Of a stretch of 64,000 nucleotides of DNA, positions 45,460-56,155 are shown piece after piece (the first letter of the stretch is position 1; every line of letters starts with the position of its first letter). The DNA is from Rhodopseudomonas palustris. Its GTDB lineage: Bacteria; Pseudomonadota; Alphaproteobacteria; Rhizobiales; Xanthobacteraceae. The notes beneath the pieces were generated by a model. It did no database searches and was not told the origin of the DNA. It worked only from the letters and a program-made list of their open reading frames with translations. The position numbers were made by a program, and so were the translations under genes. Location: the NCBI RefSeq assembly GCF_003031265.1, contig NZ_CP019966.1:1178001-1242000 (forward strand), given 5' to 3'.

Positions 45460-46335
45460 CTAAGCGTCGATATCCAGCGCGACGTCGAAGTTCGGGGCCG
45501 AGTGCGTCAGCGCGCCGGAGGAGGCGTAGTCGACGCCGGTGGCGGCGATGCTGCTGATCGACTCGCGGGTCACGCCGCCGGAGGCTTCGAGCACGACGCG
45601 GCCGGCGCTCATCGCGACGGCCTGCTTCAGGGTGTCGAGGTTCATGTTGTCGAGCAGCACGACGTCGGCGAGGCCGGTGTCGAGCACCTCGCGGAGCTGA
45701 TCGAGGGTGTCGACCTCGATCTCGATCTTGACCAGATGGCCGATCTTGGCACGCGCCGCTTCCAGCACAGGGCGGATGCCGCCGGCCACCGCGATGTGGT
45801 TGTCCTTGATCAGGATGGCGTCGTCGAGGCCGAACCGGTGGTTGAAGCCGCCGCCGCAGCGCACCGCATATTTCTCCAGCGCCCGCAGGCCGGGCGTGGT
45901 CTTGCGGGTGCAGCAGATCCGCATCTTGGTGCCCGCGGTGTGGCGGACGTAGTCCGCCGTCAGCGTCGCGATGCCAGAGAGCCTGCCGACGAAGTTGAGC
46001 GCGGTGCGCTCGCCGGTCAGAACGGCGCGAGCCGGACCGGAGATCGTCAGCACCTGAATGCCGGCCGCCACACTGTCGCCGTCGCGCACATGGGCGGTGA
46101 TGGCGACTTCCGCGGAGAGCTGGCTGAAGGTCTCGATCGCCAGCGGCAGCCCGGCGATCACGCCGGCCTGGCGCGCCACCAGGATGGCGTGGGCTTGGGT
46201 CGCCTCCGGGATGGTCGCGACCGAGGTGACGTCGCCGGCGCGGCCGAGATCCTCATCGAGCGCGCGGCGCACCGCATCGGTGATCGCCAATGGCGACAGG
46301 AATGCATCGGGATGCAGCAGGGCAGACGGCAACAT
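45460..46335 (-). CDS. nadC: Nicotinate-nucleotide pyrophosphorylase (carboxylating)
   Basis: A 291-residue enzyme converting quinolinate and PRPP to nicotinate mononucleotide. Motifs are [56 protein letters not shown] (PRPP and quinolinate-binding basic residues) and the late [14 protein letters not shown]. It is the last gene of the nadA-nadB-nadC operon, 14 bases after nadB. The full de novo NAD path from aspartate to NaMN is thus in this operon. Confidence 0.96.
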   Translation of the reverse strand: MLPSALLHPDAFLSPLAITDAVRRALDEDLGRAGDVTSVATIPEATQAHAILVARQAGVIAGLPLAIETFSQLSAEVAITAHVRDGDSVAAGIQVLTISGPARAVLTGERTALNFVGRLSGIATLTADYVRHTAGTKMRICCTRKTTPGLRALEKYAVRCGGGFNHRFGLDDAILIKDNHIAVAGGIRPVLEAARAKIGHLVKIEIEVDTLDQLREVLDTGLADVVLLDNMNLDTLKQAVAMSAGRVVLEASGGVTRESISSIAATGVDYASSGALTHSAPNFDVALDIDA

Positions 46336-46349
46336 GAAGGGGGTCCTGA

Positions 46350-47963
46350 TCAGGCGAGGGATTGCGCAGCGAGACGTGGCGCGCGCGGGGCAGCGTCGCC
46401 GAGCGCGGCGGCGCGTTCGCGGGCTTGCGCCAGCGATGTGGTGGTGCGCTTGGCCTGCGCAGGGTTCTCGGTCGGATAGTCTGCCCGGTAATGCGCACCG
46501 CGGCTCTCGGTGCGGGCCAGCGCCGCGGTGGCGACCAGCAGCGCGGTCGTGGCCATATTGGCGAGCGTGGTCGACGAGGTCTCGGCTTCGAGCGCCGCAA
46601 AGGTCCGCACCGCTTCGCTTAGCCCGTCACGATCGCGGATCACGCCGACCTTGCCGGCCATGGTCTGCCGCAGCAACTGCTCCTGCGCCGGATCGATCGG
46701 CGTGCTTTGCGTCTCGTGTACATCGAGCCGCGACTTGGTGGCGGCGAGTTCGGTGCCGGCGATGCCTTCGGCAATCCGCGCCGCGTACACCACCGCTTCG
46801 AGCAGCGAGTTCGAAGCAAGCCGGTTGGCGCCGTGCGCGCCGGTGCAGGACACTTCGCCCGCGGCCCACAGCCCACGCAGCGAGCTGCGGCCGTGCATAT
46901 CCACAGCGATGCCGCCCATGTGGTAGTGCGCCGCCGGCGCGATCGGGATTGGCTGGGTCGCAGGATCGATCCCGGCCGAGATGCAGCTCTCGTACACGGT
47001 CGGGAAATGCTCGGCGAAATGCGTGCCCAGCGCCTTGGTGGCGTCGAGATAAGCGCCGCGGCCGGAGGCGACTTCGGCGAACACACCGCGGGCGACGATA
47101 TCGCGCGGCGCCAGCTCGGCGAGCGGATGCGCCGCGAGCATGAAGCGCTCGCCCTGGCCGTTGATCAGGATCGCGCCTTCGCCGCGCAGCGCCTCGGTGG
47201 CAAGCGGCGCTGGATCACGGCCAACCATGATGGCGGTCGGATGAAACTGCACGAATTCCGGGTCGGCGATTCGCGCGCCGGCGCGGGCCGCGATCGCCAG
47301 CCCGACGCCGCGGGCCTCGATCGGATTGGTGGTCACGGCATAGAGATGGCCGATGCCGCCGGTGGCGAGCACCACGGCACGCGCGGCGATGTGCATCGGC
47401 GTGCCGGCGGCGTTGCCGACCTTGCGCAGCCGCAGTCCGGCGACCGCGTCGTCGTGCATCAGCAGCCCGTCGGCGAACCAGCCTTCGATCACCTTGATCG
47501 ACGGCGTTTTGCGGACCGCGTCGGTGAGCGCGCTGATGATCGCCTGGCCAGCCATGTCGCCGCGGACGTGGACGATGCGCCGCGCTGAATGCGCCGCCTC
47601 GCGCGCCACCGCCAACCGGCCTTCGAGGTCGCGGTCGAACGGCACGCCGTAGCTGAGGAGATCGTGGATGCGCGCGGCGGCTTCGCCGGCGAGGCGATGC
47701 GCCACCGCCTCGTCGACCAGTCCGGCGCCGACCGCGATGGTGTCGGCCGCATGCGATTCGGCGCTGTCGCCTTCGCCGACCGCCGCGGCGATGCCGCCCT
47801 GCGCCCAGGCGGTGGAGGCGCCTTCGCCGAGCGGCGCGGCGCTGATCACCGTCACCGGACGCGGCGCCAGCTTCAGCGCGCAGAACAGGCCGGCGAGACC
47901 GCCGCCGACGATAACGACGTCACCATGGACGCCAAGATGTGCGAACTCGGGCGTGGTGCTCAT
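46350..47963 (-). CDS. nadB: L-aspartate oxidase
   Basis: A 537-residue FAD enzyme making iminoaspartate from aspartate. The FAD motif is [21 protein letters not shown] at about residues 13-32, then the flavin-covalent-type region [20 protein letters not shown]. The substrate domain has [25 protein letters not shown] and [23 protein letters not shown] 47963 (MSTTPEF) is used; a TTG four codons earlier is less likely. It lies between nadA and nadC. Confidence 0.96.
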   Translation of the reverse strand: MSTTPEFAHLGVHGDVVIVGGGLAGLFCALKLAPRPVTVISAAPLGEGASTAWAQGGIAAAVGEGDSAESHAADTIAVGAGLVDEAVAHRLAGEAAARIHDLLSYGVPFDRDLEGRLAVAREAAHSARRIVHVRGDMAGQAIISALTDAVRKTPSIKVIEGWFADGLLMHDDAVAGLRLRKVGNAAGTPMHIAARAVVLATGGIGHLYAVTTNPIEARGVGLAIAARAGARIADPEFVQFHPTAIMVGRDPAPLATEALRGEGAILINGQGERFMLAAHPLAELAPRDIVARGVFAEVASGRGAYLDATKALGTHFAEHFPTVYESCISAGIDPATQPIPIAPAAHYHMGGIAVDMHGRSSLRGLWAAGEVSCTGAHGANRLASNSLLEAVVYAARIAEGIAGTELAATKSRLDVHETQSTPIDPAQEQLLRQTMAGKVGVIRDRDGLSEAVRTFAALEAETSSTTLANMATTALLVATAALARTESRGAHYRADYPTENPAQAKRTTTSLAQARERAAALGDAAPRAPRLAAQSLA

Positions 47964-48056
47964 GCGGCGATCCAACTCTCACGCGATTGTCCGCGAACGC
48001 CTTCGATGCACAGCGATGGCGGCACGGACGCCGCCATTCGTCGCAAGCCCTGAGGC

Positions 48057-49169
48057 TCAGTTGTTCAGGTTGATCATCCGTTCCACCGAGCGCCGGGCCG
48101 GCGCGATGATGGCGGGATCGACCGTCACTTCCTCACGCAGGTACACCAGGCTGTCGAGGATCTTCGCCAGCGTGATCCGCTTCATGTGCGGGCACAGATT
48201 GCACGGCCGCACCATTTCGACGTCGCGCAGCTCGGCCTGGACGTTGTCGGCCATCGAGCACTCGGTGATCATCACCACGCGCTTCGGATGCTGGGTCTTG
48301 ACCCAGTTGATCATGTGCGCGGTCGAGCCGGTGAAGTCGGCTTCGGCCAGCACGTCCGGCGGACATTCCGGATGCGCGATGATCTTCACGTTCGGATCGG
48401 CCTCGCGATAGACGCGCAGCTCGTCGCCGGTGAAGCGCTCGTGGACCTCGCAGGCGCCCTTCCAGGCGATGATCTTCACCTTGGTCTGGGAAGCGACGTA
48501 CTTCGCCAGATATTGATCCGGCACCATGATGACACGGTCGACGCCGAGGCTTTCGACCACCTGCACGGCGTTCGACGAGGTGCAGCAGATATCGACCTCA
48601 GCCTTTACGTCGGCCGAGGTGTTGACATAAGCGACCACCGGCACGCCCGGGAATTTCTCGCGCAGCAGCCGAACGTCGGCGCCGGTGATGGAAGAGGCGA
48701 GCGAACAGCCGGCGCGAGAATCCGGGATCAGCACGCGCTTCTCCGGATTCAGGATCTTCGACGTCTCAGCCATGAAGTGCACGCCACACTGCACGATGGT
48801 CGAAGCCTTCACCTTGGTGGCTTCGATCGCGAGCTGCAGCGAGTCGCCGACGATGTCGGCGACGCAGTGGAAGATTTCCGGCGTCTGGTAGTTGTGCGCC
48901 AGGATCACGGCGTCGCGCTCGCGCTTCAGCTCGTTGATCGCCTTGACGTAGGGCGCCATGAACGGCCACTCGACCGGCGGAATGACGGTCTGCACCTTCT
49001 CGTACAGGTGCGCCGTGGCGGCCTCGACCTCCGGCGTCCATTCCAAGGACGGCATCGGCAGCGCGCGGGCGCGTTCGGTGGCACTCAGCGGCGCGCGCGG
49101 AAGCGATCCTTGGCGCGCATGCGGCGGCAGGCCGAAATTCTCCGGACCGTAGAGTTCAGCAAGCGGCAT
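48057..49169 (-). CDS. nadA: Quinolinate synthase
   Basis: A 370-residue [4Fe-4S] enzyme condensing iminoaspartate with dihydroxyacetone phosphate. Conserved cysteines lie in [23 protein letters not shown] and [14 protein letters not shown], the last typical of the cluster site. [16 protein letters not shown] sequence is near residue 90. ATG 49169 is preceded by AAGGAGGCG. It heads the nadABC operon, and the palindrome at 49198-49216, 29 bases upstream of the ATG, is the probable operator. Confidence 0.96.
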   Translation of the reverse strand: MPLAELYGPENFGLPPHARQGSLPRAPLSATERARALPMPSLEWTPEVEAATAHLYEKVQTVIPPVEWPFMAPYVKAINELKRERDAVILAHNYQTPEIFHCVADIVGDSLQLAIEATKVKASTIVQCGVHFMAETSKILNPEKRVLIPDSRAGCSLASSITGADVRLLREKFPGVPVVAYVNTSADVKAEVDICCTSSNAVQVVESLGVDRVIMVPDQYLAKYVASQTKVKIIAWKGACEVHERFTGDELRVYREADPNVKIIAHPECPPDVLAEADFTGSTAHMINWVKTQHPKRVVMITECSMADNVQAELRDVEMVRPCNLCPHMKRITLAKILDSLVYLREEVTVDPAIIAPARRSVERMINLNN

Positions 49170-49197
49170 CGACGCCTCCTTGTACCGCGCTCCAATA

Positions 49198-49229
49198 TAT
49201 ACTCAGTTTGAGCATATGCTGGGTTTGAG
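49198..49229. promoter_or_regulatory. Candidate NadQ operator of nadABC
   Basis: TATACTCAGTTTGAGCATA (49198-49216) is a near-perfect palindrome. The element CT(C/G)(A/G)GTTTGAG occurs twice in direct repeat with 17-base spacing (49202-49212 and 49219-49229). Its position just upstream of nadA and the presence of a NadQ-type gene 5 kb away support a NAD-responsive operator. I could not verify the known NadQ motif. Confidence 0.55.
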
Positions 49230-49519
49230 AAATCCGGCCACGATGGGCCGGCAACTTCCAACCGCTGCGATGAACCGCTTCCCTAAAGCCTTCGCGTCCC
49301 CGCGCCCCGCTTCCAGGAACCTATGAGGAAACACTTATCCTCATTCAGAGCATAACTAATATAACACGTGGCTCCAGGTTCCGCCAGAGGCCGAAAGGGT
49401 TAAATCGTCACACCAGAGTCACGCATTTGCATCGCTGCAGCGCAGCGATCTTTACAGCGGGCCTGCGCTTTCTCTAACTCACGTCGGCATCGGCAAGCAC
49501 AATTCAAGGGGGAGCGACA
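49230..49519. other. Divergent promoter region between nadA and acuI
   Basis: About 290 bases without a gene. AT-richer parts around 49,321-49,365 (CATAACTAATATAACACG) probably hold the acuI promoter. No repeat family member is seen here. Confidence 0.4.
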
Positions 49520-50506
49520 ATGGCGACGTTCAAGGCGATCCGGATCGACAAGGCCGAGAAGGGCACCGTTTCGGCGCTGACCCAGTTCGACGAGGCCGAG
49601 CTGATGGACGGCGACGTCACGGTCGCGGTCGAGTGGTCGACCCTCAACTACAAGGATGGTCTCGCGCTCACCGGCAAGGCGCCTGTGGTGCGCCGTTTTC
49701 CGATGATCGCCGGGATCGATTTCGCCGGCACTGTGCTGGAGTCGTCGCACCCGGACTGGAAGGCCGGCGACAAGGTGGTGTGCAACGGCTGGGGCATGGG
49801 TGAAACTCACCTCGGCGCCTATGCGGAGAAGGCCCGCGTCAAAGGCGACTGGCTGGTGCGGTTGCCGCAGTCGCTGAGCGCGCGCGACGCGATGGCGATC
49901 GGCACCGCCGGCTACACCGCGATGCTCAGCGTGTTGGCGCTGGAGAAGCACGGGCTCACCCCGCAGGATGGACCTGTGGTGGTCACCGGCGCGGCCGGAG
50001 GCGTCGGCTCGGTGGCGATCGCGCTGTTGTCGAAGCTCGGCTATCACGTCATCGCTTCGACCGGCCGGGCGTCCGAAGAGGCTTACTTGCGCCAGCTTGG
50101 GGCCGCCGAGATCATCGACCGCAACGAGTTGTCCGGTCCGGCCAAGCCGCTGGCGAAGGAGCGCTGGGCCGGCGGCATCGACAGCGTCGGCTCGACTACG
50201 CTGGCCAATCTGCTGTCGATGACCAAGTACCGCGGCGCCATCGCGGCCTGCGGCCTCGCAGCCGGCATGGACCTGCCGAGCTCGGTCGCCCCGTTCATTT
50301 TGCGTGGAGTGTGTCTTTACGGCATCGACTCGGTGATGTGCCCGCTGCCGGAGCGCAAGCGCGCCTGGGAGCGACTCGCAACCGATCTCGATCCGGCAAA
50401 ACTTGCGGAAATCACGCAGGAAATTTCCCTCGACCAGGTCATCGACGCCGGCGCCAAGGTGCTGGCCGGTCAGGTCCGCGGCCGCATCGTGGTGAAAATT
50501 TCGTAG
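49520..50506 (+). CDS. acuI: Acrylyl-CoA reductase / YhdH-type quinone oxidoreductase
   Basis: A 328-residue zinc-free medium-chain dehydrogenase of the YhdH/AcuI group. N-terminal [18 protein letters not shown] and [13 protein letters not shown] are family signatures. The nucleotide loop is [20 protein letters not shown] near residue 155. In Rhodobacter AcuI reduces acrylyl-CoA to propionyl-CoA with NADPH, detoxifying an intermediate of 3-hydroxypropionate or DMSP use. The ATG is preceded by GGGGGAGCGAC. Confidence 0.92.
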   Translation: MATFKAIRIDKAEKGTVSALTQFDEAELMDGDVTVAVEWSTLNYKDGLALTGKAPVVRRFPMIAGIDFAGTVLESSHPDWKAGDKVVCNGWGMGETHLGAYAEKARVKGDWLVRLPQSLSARDAMAIGTAGYTAMLSVLALEKHGLTPQDGPVVVTGAAGGVGSVAIALLSKLGYHVIASTGRASEEAYLRQLGAAEIIDRNELSGPAKPLAKERWAGGIDSVGSTTLANLLSMTKYRGAIAACGLAAGMDLPSSVAPFILRGVCLYGIDSVMCPLPERKRAWERLATDLDPAKLAEITQEISLDQVIDAGAKVLAGQVRGRIVVKIS

Positions 50507-50620
50507 GGGATCGGTTACTTCGTTCAGACTTTACCAACCAAGCTGCGCCATTCTTGCCGCAGTTTGTATGGTAAGGATCGGGTTAAGCGAGTTTCACCCG
50601 CTCCCAGTAGGAGTACAGGC

Positions 50621-51205
50621 ATGTTTGCGCGTTTCGTTGTCGGCGCTGTGATATCCGGCGCTGCGGTCCTTCCGGCGATGGCTGGTTCGATGAATGCGGA
50701 CGAGGCGCGCAAATTCGTCGCCAACAAGGTGTTTGCATTCACCTGCTTCGACGGAACCCGCGGCGCAGGCCGCGTGTTCGACGATGGCGGCGCCGCCGGC
50801 CAGGTCCAATTCTCCGGCTCCGGTCCCAACCGTTTCATGCGGCTGCCCGGCAACACGCTGCAGGTTCGCGGCGAGGCGATCTGCGCGTCGATCAAGGGCA
50901 TTCCGTTCGAGCCCTGCTTCAACCTCAACAAGACCAGCGAGCGCAGCTTCCGCGGTTCGGTGTCGGGGATGGGCTTTGCGTATTGCGACTTCCGCCATCA
51001 GGGCCGGATCCAGCTCGCGCGCGCCATTTCGCATTCTCACGCGCAGAGCCGGCCGCGCTCGCTGCACGCGCCGGGCACTCAGCAGCGTGCCGAAGTCACC
51101 GCCAGCGTTCCGACGCCGCGCGTCGAGTCGGCCCGGCTCGATCCGCCGAGGGCCGAGACCGCCAAGATCGAAGCCGCGTCCGAACTGCGCCGCTCGACGG
51201 ACTAA
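50621..51205 (+). CDS. Exported protein of unknown function with four paired cysteines
   Basis: A 194-residue protein with a signal peptide (MFARFVVGAVISGAAVLPAM, cleavage near residue 21) and a globular part of about 110 residues with cysteines in FTCFDGTRG, AICASIKG, EPCFNLN and AYCDFRHQ, likely two disulfides. The C-terminal 60 residues are low-complexity and basic or proline-rich. I do not recognise the family, though FTCFDGTRGAGRVFDDG looks like a conserved motif of this bacterial group. ATG 50621 has AGGAG upstream. Confidence 0.78.
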   Translation: MFARFVVGAVISGAAVLPAMAGSMNADEARKFVANKVFAFTCFDGTRGAGRVFDDGGAAGQVQFSGSGPNRFMRLPGNTLQVRGEAICASIKGIPFEPCFNLNKTSERSFRGSVSGMGFAYCDFRHQGRIQLARAISHSHAQSRPRSLHAPGTQQRAEVTASVPTPRVESARLDPPRAETAKIEAASELRRSTD

Positions 51206-51239
51206 CACTGATCGTTCCTGCTGCTGATCTTATGGTCAG

Positions 51240-53921
51240 TTAAGCCCCCGCCGACGGCGGAGGCTGCGATGGCGCGTCCGCCGCCGCTGTGCTGCGCGGC
51301 CGGAACAGGATGCGCTGATACAGCCATCCAATCGCTACCAGCACCACGCCGAGGCCCATGAAGGACAGCGCCCGGTACACGCCGGTCAGCGTCGACATGT
51401 CGATCACGAACACCTTCAGCACGGTGAGGCCGATCACCACCGCCGACGCCAGTCGCGCGCGCTGCGAGTTGAACAGCAGTCCGGCACCGAGCAGGATCAC
51501 ACCGCAGATCAGCCACGCCACCGAGTAGGTGTATTGTTCGGCATCGGTGGTCGGCCCGTAAGACAGAATCGGGCCGTGATACACGCGCTGCACCTGCAGC
51601 GTCACGTAAGCGAGCCCCATGATCAGCGCCAATACGGCGAAGCCGTTGCCGTAGACCGGGCGCCGCACGCCTGCGACCGCATAGGACAGCAGCAGCGCCA
51701 GCACGGCCGGCAGGGCGTAAGCGAGCACGAGGCGGTTGATGATCAGCCCGCCGACATCGGTGGCCCAGAACGTGGGGTTCTCCCACAGCAGCAGGCCGAA
51801 AACGCTGCCCAGTGCTGCGAAGATCGCGAGCAGGATCGCAGCGATATTGTGCACGGGGCTGTGGCTGCGCAGCCGCAATCGTTCCAGGCCGATTGCCATG
51901 GCCAGCGTGACGCAAACCTGCAGCGCGACTTCGGTGAGCCCCGCGCTGTCGCGATAGACGTCGCCGCCGTTTACGGCATGACGGATTTCCATAAAGGCCA
52001 GTAGCACCGTGAACAGGATCGCGGCGGATTCCACCATGCGGAGCGGTTTGTCGTCGCCGCGCCGGCGCATCCAGATGCTAGCCAGCCAGAACGAGGCCGC
52101 CGGGACGCCGTAGCCCCACAGCAGCCAGTTGAACACCGGTGTGGTGCCGACCGCGTCGCCGACGATCCGCGGCTCCCAGCCGATCCGCGCCACCACGATG
52201 CCGGCGAGGATCGCGGCGAGCCAGCGCAGGAACGGGATCGGTCGTTGCAGCGAGATCCACGCGGTGCCTGCCGCCATCAGCGCCAGCGCGATAGTGAGCC
52301 AGCCCTTCTCCAGCGCGAAGGTCAGCCCCAGCGCCAGCGCGCCGAGCGTTCCGGTTGCGAACAGCGCGATCGAGATCGGCAGCCCCGGCCGGTTCTCACG
52401 CTTGCTGAGATGTTCGGTGGCGAAACCGAACGCCGCCGCGAGCACGATGGCGACGATCGCGAACGGAATCGAGCGGTCGAGATGCGCGATCCGTGCGTAC
52501 AGTGCGATCAGCAGCGCCAGCGGTGTGAACACGCCGGCTGCAGCCCAGATCACCGGAACGGCTGCGTTCGAAGATCGTCCCTGCGCCAGAATGCCGAAGC
52601 CTGCGAAGCCGAGGCCGAACACCGCGGCGGCGATCAGATGCGTCGTCACCGGACCCGACAGCGGATCGGCACCGATCCCCGGCAGCGCTCCGCCAGGAAG
52701 GACGAGCAGCTCGGGACTGCCGCGCACCACCCACGACAGAAACACCAGACCGACTAAGCCAGCCGCAGCGCCGACCGCGGCAGTGGCGGACGCAGCCTGC
52801 CAGGCGATGCCGAGCGTAGCGGCGACCAGCACGGCGAACACGATCAGCGCCGCATCGCCGTGCGTGCTGGCTACCACGATCAGCGCGGCGCCGAGCAAAT
52901 AGGTCGCAAGCGTGACTGATGACACCGGCTCGATCCGGCCCGGCTCGATCGCGGGGCCGAACAGCAGGCCGCACACCACCAAGAGTGCGGCGAGCGCGAA
53001 GCCTGCGATGACGTGGAAGGCATGCGGCGCGACGAGCGTTGCGGCGCCTTCGAGGCCGGGCAGCGTCCACAGCAGCGCAAGAATGACCGTCGTCACCGCC
53101 AGCCAGCGCCACAGCCGGATGCGGGCGAGCGCGAACGAAGCGGCTGTGACGACCGCCAGATAGATATACAGCGCCCAGTAATCGGGCTCGCCCGACGACA
53201 CCAGCACCGGTGTCGCAAAGCCGGCGACGACGCCGAGCCCGGCGAGTGCCGGTCCATGGAGCAGCGCTGCGGCGAGCGTGCCGAGCGCGACAAGGCCGAG
53301 CAAAATGAAGGCGGTCGCGGGCGCGAGGAAATCGTACAATGCGTAAGCCGCATACACGGTTGCAAAAGCCACCGCGGTGCCGGCGGCGGTGAGGATCGCC
53401 GGGATGTTGGCGATCGGCAGTGCGGCGAGCTGCGCGACGCTTTCCTTGCGACGCGTGACTTCGCCGGCGATCAGCAGCGCCAGCGCGAACAGGCCGCCGA
53501 GCAGCACCCGCACGCCGGGTCCGAGCAGGCCCTGCTCGATCGAGTAGCGCACCATGAAGAAGCCGCCGAGCGCCAGCGTCAGGCCGCCGATCCACACTAC
53601 CCAACGGGTGCCGATCCGCTCTTCGAATCCTGGCTTCGCAGCTTGCGGCTCCGCCTCGACGGAGGAGGCAGCCGTTGTTCCGAGAGCTGGGGCTTCGGCC
53701 GTGACCGTCGCGACCATCTCCGGCACCGGCTCGGCCTCAGGAGCCAGCGGAGCTTCCTGGATCGCGGACGGAGCAGCCGTGGCGGCTGGGGGCGTCGCGG
53801 GGAGGGACTGTCCTGCGGTGAGGGCGTCGAGCCGGGCGCGTAGCTGAACGATCTGGGTCTGCGTCTTGCGGGCGATCACCAGGGCGACGATGGCGATCGC
53901 AAAAGCCAGTAGCTCGAACAT
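51240..53921 (-). CDS. DUF2339 polytopic membrane protein
   Basis: An 893-residue protein. An N-terminal helix and a coiled-coil-like segment (QTQIVQLRARLDALTAG) lead to a low-complexity acidic linker, then IGTRWVVWIGGLTLALGGFF and about 24 hydrophobic helices to the C-terminus, matching DUF2339. Its function is unknown. It starts 52 bases after nadQ on the same strand (ATG 53921, AGGTT site), so it may be the last gene of the operon. Confidence 0.88.
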   Translation of the reverse strand: MFELLAFAIAIVALVIARKTQTQIVQLRARLDALTAGQSLPATPPAATAAPSAIQEAPLAPEAEPVPEMVATVTAEAPALGTTAASSVEAEPQAAKPGFEERIGTRWVVWIGGLTLALGGFFMVRYSIEQGLLGPGVRVLLGGLFALALLIAGEVTRRKESVAQLAALPIANIPAILTAAGTAVAFATVYAAYALYDFLAPATAFILLGLVALGTLAAALLHGPALAGLGVVAGFATPVLVSSGEPDYWALYIYLAVVTAASFALARIRLWRWLAVTTVILALLWTLPGLEGAATLVAPHAFHVIAGFALAALLVVCGLLFGPAIEPGRIEPVSSVTLATYLLGAALIVVASTHGDAALIVFAVLVAATLGIAWQAASATAAVGAAAGLVGLVFLSWVVRGSPELLVLPGGALPGIGADPLSGPVTTHLIAAAVFGLGFAGFGILAQGRSSNAAVPVIWAAAGVFTPLALLIALYARIAHLDRSIPFAIVAIVLAAAFGFATEHLSKRENRPGLPISIALFATGTLGALALGLTFALEKGWLTIALALMAAGTAWISLQRPIPFLRWLAAILAGIVVARIGWEPRIVGDAVGTTPVFNWLLWGYGVPAASFWLASIWMRRRGDDKPLRMVESAAILFTVLLAFMEIRHAVNGGDVYRDSAGLTEVALQVCVTLAMAIGLERLRLRSHSPVHNIAAILLAIFAALGSVFGLLLWENPTFWATDVGGLIINRLVLAYALPAVLALLLSYAVAGVRRPVYGNGFAVLALIMGLAYVTLQVQRVYHGPILSYGPTTDAEQYTYSVAWLICGVILLGAGLLFNSQRARLASAVVIGLTVLKVFVIDMSTLTGVYRALSFMGLGVVLVAIGWLYQRILFRPRSTAAADAPSQPPPSAGA

Positions 53922-53972
53922 CCAACCTCCAGGCGAGCGGCCCGGGTGGTTGGGCGTCTCGCTTTGACTGAC

Positions 53973-54968
53973 TTATCGCCGGCCGCGCACGCGCAGGCCG
54001 GGGGCGGGGCGTTCCTGCAGCACCTCGCGGCGGAAGCGGAACAGCGCAGCGGGGCGCCCGCCGGTTCGTGTCGACATCTCGCCAGTCGGTTCGACCAGCG
54101 CGCCGGCTTCCACCAGGCGGCGGAAATTCTGCTTGTGCAGATGCCGGCCGGAAATCGCCTCGACGGTGTGCTGCAATTCGGTGAGTGTGAACTCGGGCGG
54201 CAGAAGTTCGAACACCACTGGGCGGTATTTCAGCTTGGCACGGAGCCGCGCGATCGCGGTGGCGAGAATACGGCGGTGGTCGAAGCGCATTGCGACACCG
54301 AGCGTCGGCATCTTGCTCCGCGACAGCGCCGCCGGGCGGCCATCGCGGCGGGCTTCCTCGATCAGACCCGCCTCGTAGAGCAGCTCGTAGCGGTCGAGCA
54401 CGCGCTCCTCGTCCCACGGCGCGCCATCCATGCCGAAGAACAGCCGCACCCGATCCCGCCGCGCCAGCGCGCGCGCCATGCCCGGCTCTTCGGCCTGGGC
54501 GGCCCAGGCGGTGAGTTCGGGGATGATGTCACGGGCGATGATCGCCGGCTGCTGTTCGCGCCAGTCTTCCCACGGGAAGAAACGATACCAGGGTTCGAAG
54601 GTGGCGCCCGCCGCGCGTGCGGCGTTGTCGGCGGCTCGGGTCAACGCCAGATAGCCGATCGATGCGACGTGGACTTCGGTATCGCCGAGCCGCGCGTGGC
54701 GGCCGCGGTCGCCGAAGGTGTAGAGCTGCTCGACATAGCCGAGCCGCAGGCCGGTCTGCTCTTCCACCCAGGCGCGCAGCCCGATTTCCAGGGTGCGGTG
54801 GGTGATGGCGTCGAACGGGCCGGAAGGAAGACCGGCGAGGCTACCGCCGCCGTCGCCCGAGGCGGTCAGGATCATCGGTTGGTTGGCCTCGATCGCGACG
54901 ATCGCCGCGGTCAGCCCGATCTCGATCGGAACGGTCGACTTGTCGCTCATCTCGAAGGGCAGGCTCAT
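53973..54968 (-). CDS. nadQ: NadQ-type NAD metabolism regulator (NUDIX-like domain plus winged helix)
   Basis: A 331-residue protein. The N-terminal 150 residues have a NUDIX-like fold (IGLTAAIVAIEANQPMILTA..., TGLRLGYVEQLYTFGDRGRH), but the Nudix box is degenerate. The C-terminal 110 residues form a winged helix (FTLTELQHTVEAISGRHLHKQNFRRLVEAGALVE), as in NrtR-like repressors. This layout matches the alphaproteobacterial NadQ group, which represses nadABC in response to NAD status. The ATG (54968) overlaps the stop of the upstream phosphatase gene (ATGA). nadABC with a palindromic operator is 5 kb away. Confidence 0.75.
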   Translation of the reverse strand: MSLPFEMSDKSTVPIEIGLTAAIVAIEANQPMILTASGDGGGSLAGLPSGPFDAITHRTLEIGLRAWVEEQTGLRLGYVEQLYTFGDRGRHARLGDTEVHVASIGYLALTRAADNAARAAGATFEPWYRFFPWEDWREQQPAIIARDIIPELTAWAAQAEEPGMARALARRDRVRLFFGMDGAPWDEERVLDRYELLYEAGLIEEARRDGRPAALSRSKMPTLGVAMRFDHRRILATAIARLRAKLKYRPVVFELLPPEFTLTELQHTVEAISGRHLHKQNFRRLVEAGALVEPTGEMSTRTGGRPAALFRFRREVLQERPAPGLRVRGRR

Positions 54969-55471
54969 TCGAGATCGACGCGAAACGGCACGCCCTCGAT
55001 GCTGAGATCGCCTGGGCCGATCACTTCGAGGGCGCGCAGCATCCGCCCCTGCCGCCCCAGCGCCCGGTCGGCCAGCGCCACGATCAATCGGTTCGGCGAA
55101 GCGCAGGGAGAGGCCCGGCGGATCTGGCGCGCGATCGTCACCTCGTCGCGGTGCGGATTGAGCGCGCAGGCAGCCGCAAACGCACTGGCGGTGGAGCGGC
55201 TGATGCCGGCGTAGCAATGCACCACCAGGGGAGCCGACCGGTCCCAGCTTCGGACGAAGTCGAGCACCTGGGTGATGTGATCGAGATTCGGCGCGTTGAA
55301 GCCGTCCATCACCTCGGTGATGTCGTCCATCTCGATCCGCAAATGATTGGATTCGAGCACGGTGGCCGGGCGTTGCACCTGACCGACATTGGCCATCACC
55401 GAGAGCACATGGCTGGCCTCGGTCGCCGCAACGGTCGGATGCAAGGCTGCGAGCGAGCAGACGTGAATCAT
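54965..55471 (-). CDS. Protein tyrosine/dual-specificity phosphatase-like protein
   Basis: A 168-residue protein with the cysteine phosphatase loop HCYAGISRSTA: His85, Cys86 and Arg92 form the HCX5R signature. DDITEVMDGFNAP upstream may place the general acid. Its stop overlaps the nadQ start, linking the two genes. Substrate unknown; it may act on phosphoproteins or on small phosphate esters. Confidence 0.85.
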   Translation of the reverse strand: MIHVCSLAALHPTVAATEASHVLSVMANVGQVQRPATVLESNHLRIEMDDITEVMDGFNAPNLDHITQVLDFVRSWDRSAPLVVHCYAGISRSTASAFAAACALNPHRDEVTIARQIRRASPCASPNRLIVALADRALGRQGRMLRALEVIGPGDLSIEGVPFRVDLE

Positions 55472-55537
55472 GGGCCTTTCCGAGGTTGGCGCGATCTTAA
55501 TCCTGCGCCGCGGGCGGTGAAAGCGCGATGACGGGAC

Positions 55538-56155
55538 TTAGGCCTTCAGGCTCTCGAACCGGGCCAGCAGGCGCTTTTCGGCCTTTCCGGCCGGCCAGGG
55601 CGTCAGATAATCCTCGACCATCGCCTCCGGGAGGCCCGGATCGTTGCCGAACAGCCGCTTGGCCTCGGCCTTGGTGAACCCGGCCAGGTGAATCGCTTCG
55701 AGGTAGGCGGAGCCGCGGTCGGCGGCCTTGATCTGGCGTTCGATCGCCTCATCCAGCACCGCCGGCAGGCCGAACCGGATGTGGATCGCGCCGAGCAGGC
55801 GCTTTTCGACCCGCTTGTAGGATTCGCCGATTACCGCCTTGAACGGCGAGATCATGTCGCCGATCACGTATTCCGGGGCGTCGTGCAGCAGCGCGGCGAG
55901 CCGCAGCTTGGCGTCGATCCGTGGATTCTTTTCCCGCATCACCGCCTCGACCAGCAAAGTGTGCTGCGCCACCGAAAAGATGTGGGCGCCGCTGGTCTGG
56001 CCGTTCCACCGCGCCACCCGGGCGAGCCCGTGCGCAATGTCGGCGAATTCGACATCGAGCGGCGACGGGTCGAGCAGATCGAGCCTGCGGCCGGACAGCA
56101 TGCGCTGCCAGACACGGCTGGAGGCTTGCGACGATTTCTTCGGCGAAGACGGCAT
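55538..56155 (-). CDS. HD-domain hydrolase, YfbR-like
   Basis: A 205-residue protein with an HD metal-dependent phosphohydrolase domain: RWNGQTSGAHIFSVAQHTLLV, then LAALLHDAPEYVIGDMISPFK, the HD pair plus a following Asp. YfbR proteins remove phosphate from deoxynucleoside monophosphates. The histidine at the front of the motif is in SVAQHTLLV. It is 66 bases upstream of the phosphatase gene on the same strand. Confidence 0.88.
   Translation of the reverse strand: MPSSPKKSSQASSRVWQRMLSGRRLDLLDPSPLDVEFADIAHGLARVARWNGQTSGAHIFSVAQHTLLVEAVMREKNPRIDAKLRLAALLHDAPEYVIGDMISPFKAVIGESYKRVEKRLLGAIHIRFGLPAVLDEAIERQIKAADRGSAYLEAIHLAGFTKAEAKRLFGNDPGLPEAMVEDYLTPWPAGKAEKRLLARFESLKA

Noticed and set aside
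53973..55217. NadQ read from 55217 with a long N-terminal extension.
   Set aside because: The extra residues are antisense-like (Arg/Gly/Ala-rich) and overlap the whole phosphatase gene. The ATGA overlap at 54968 is a better start.
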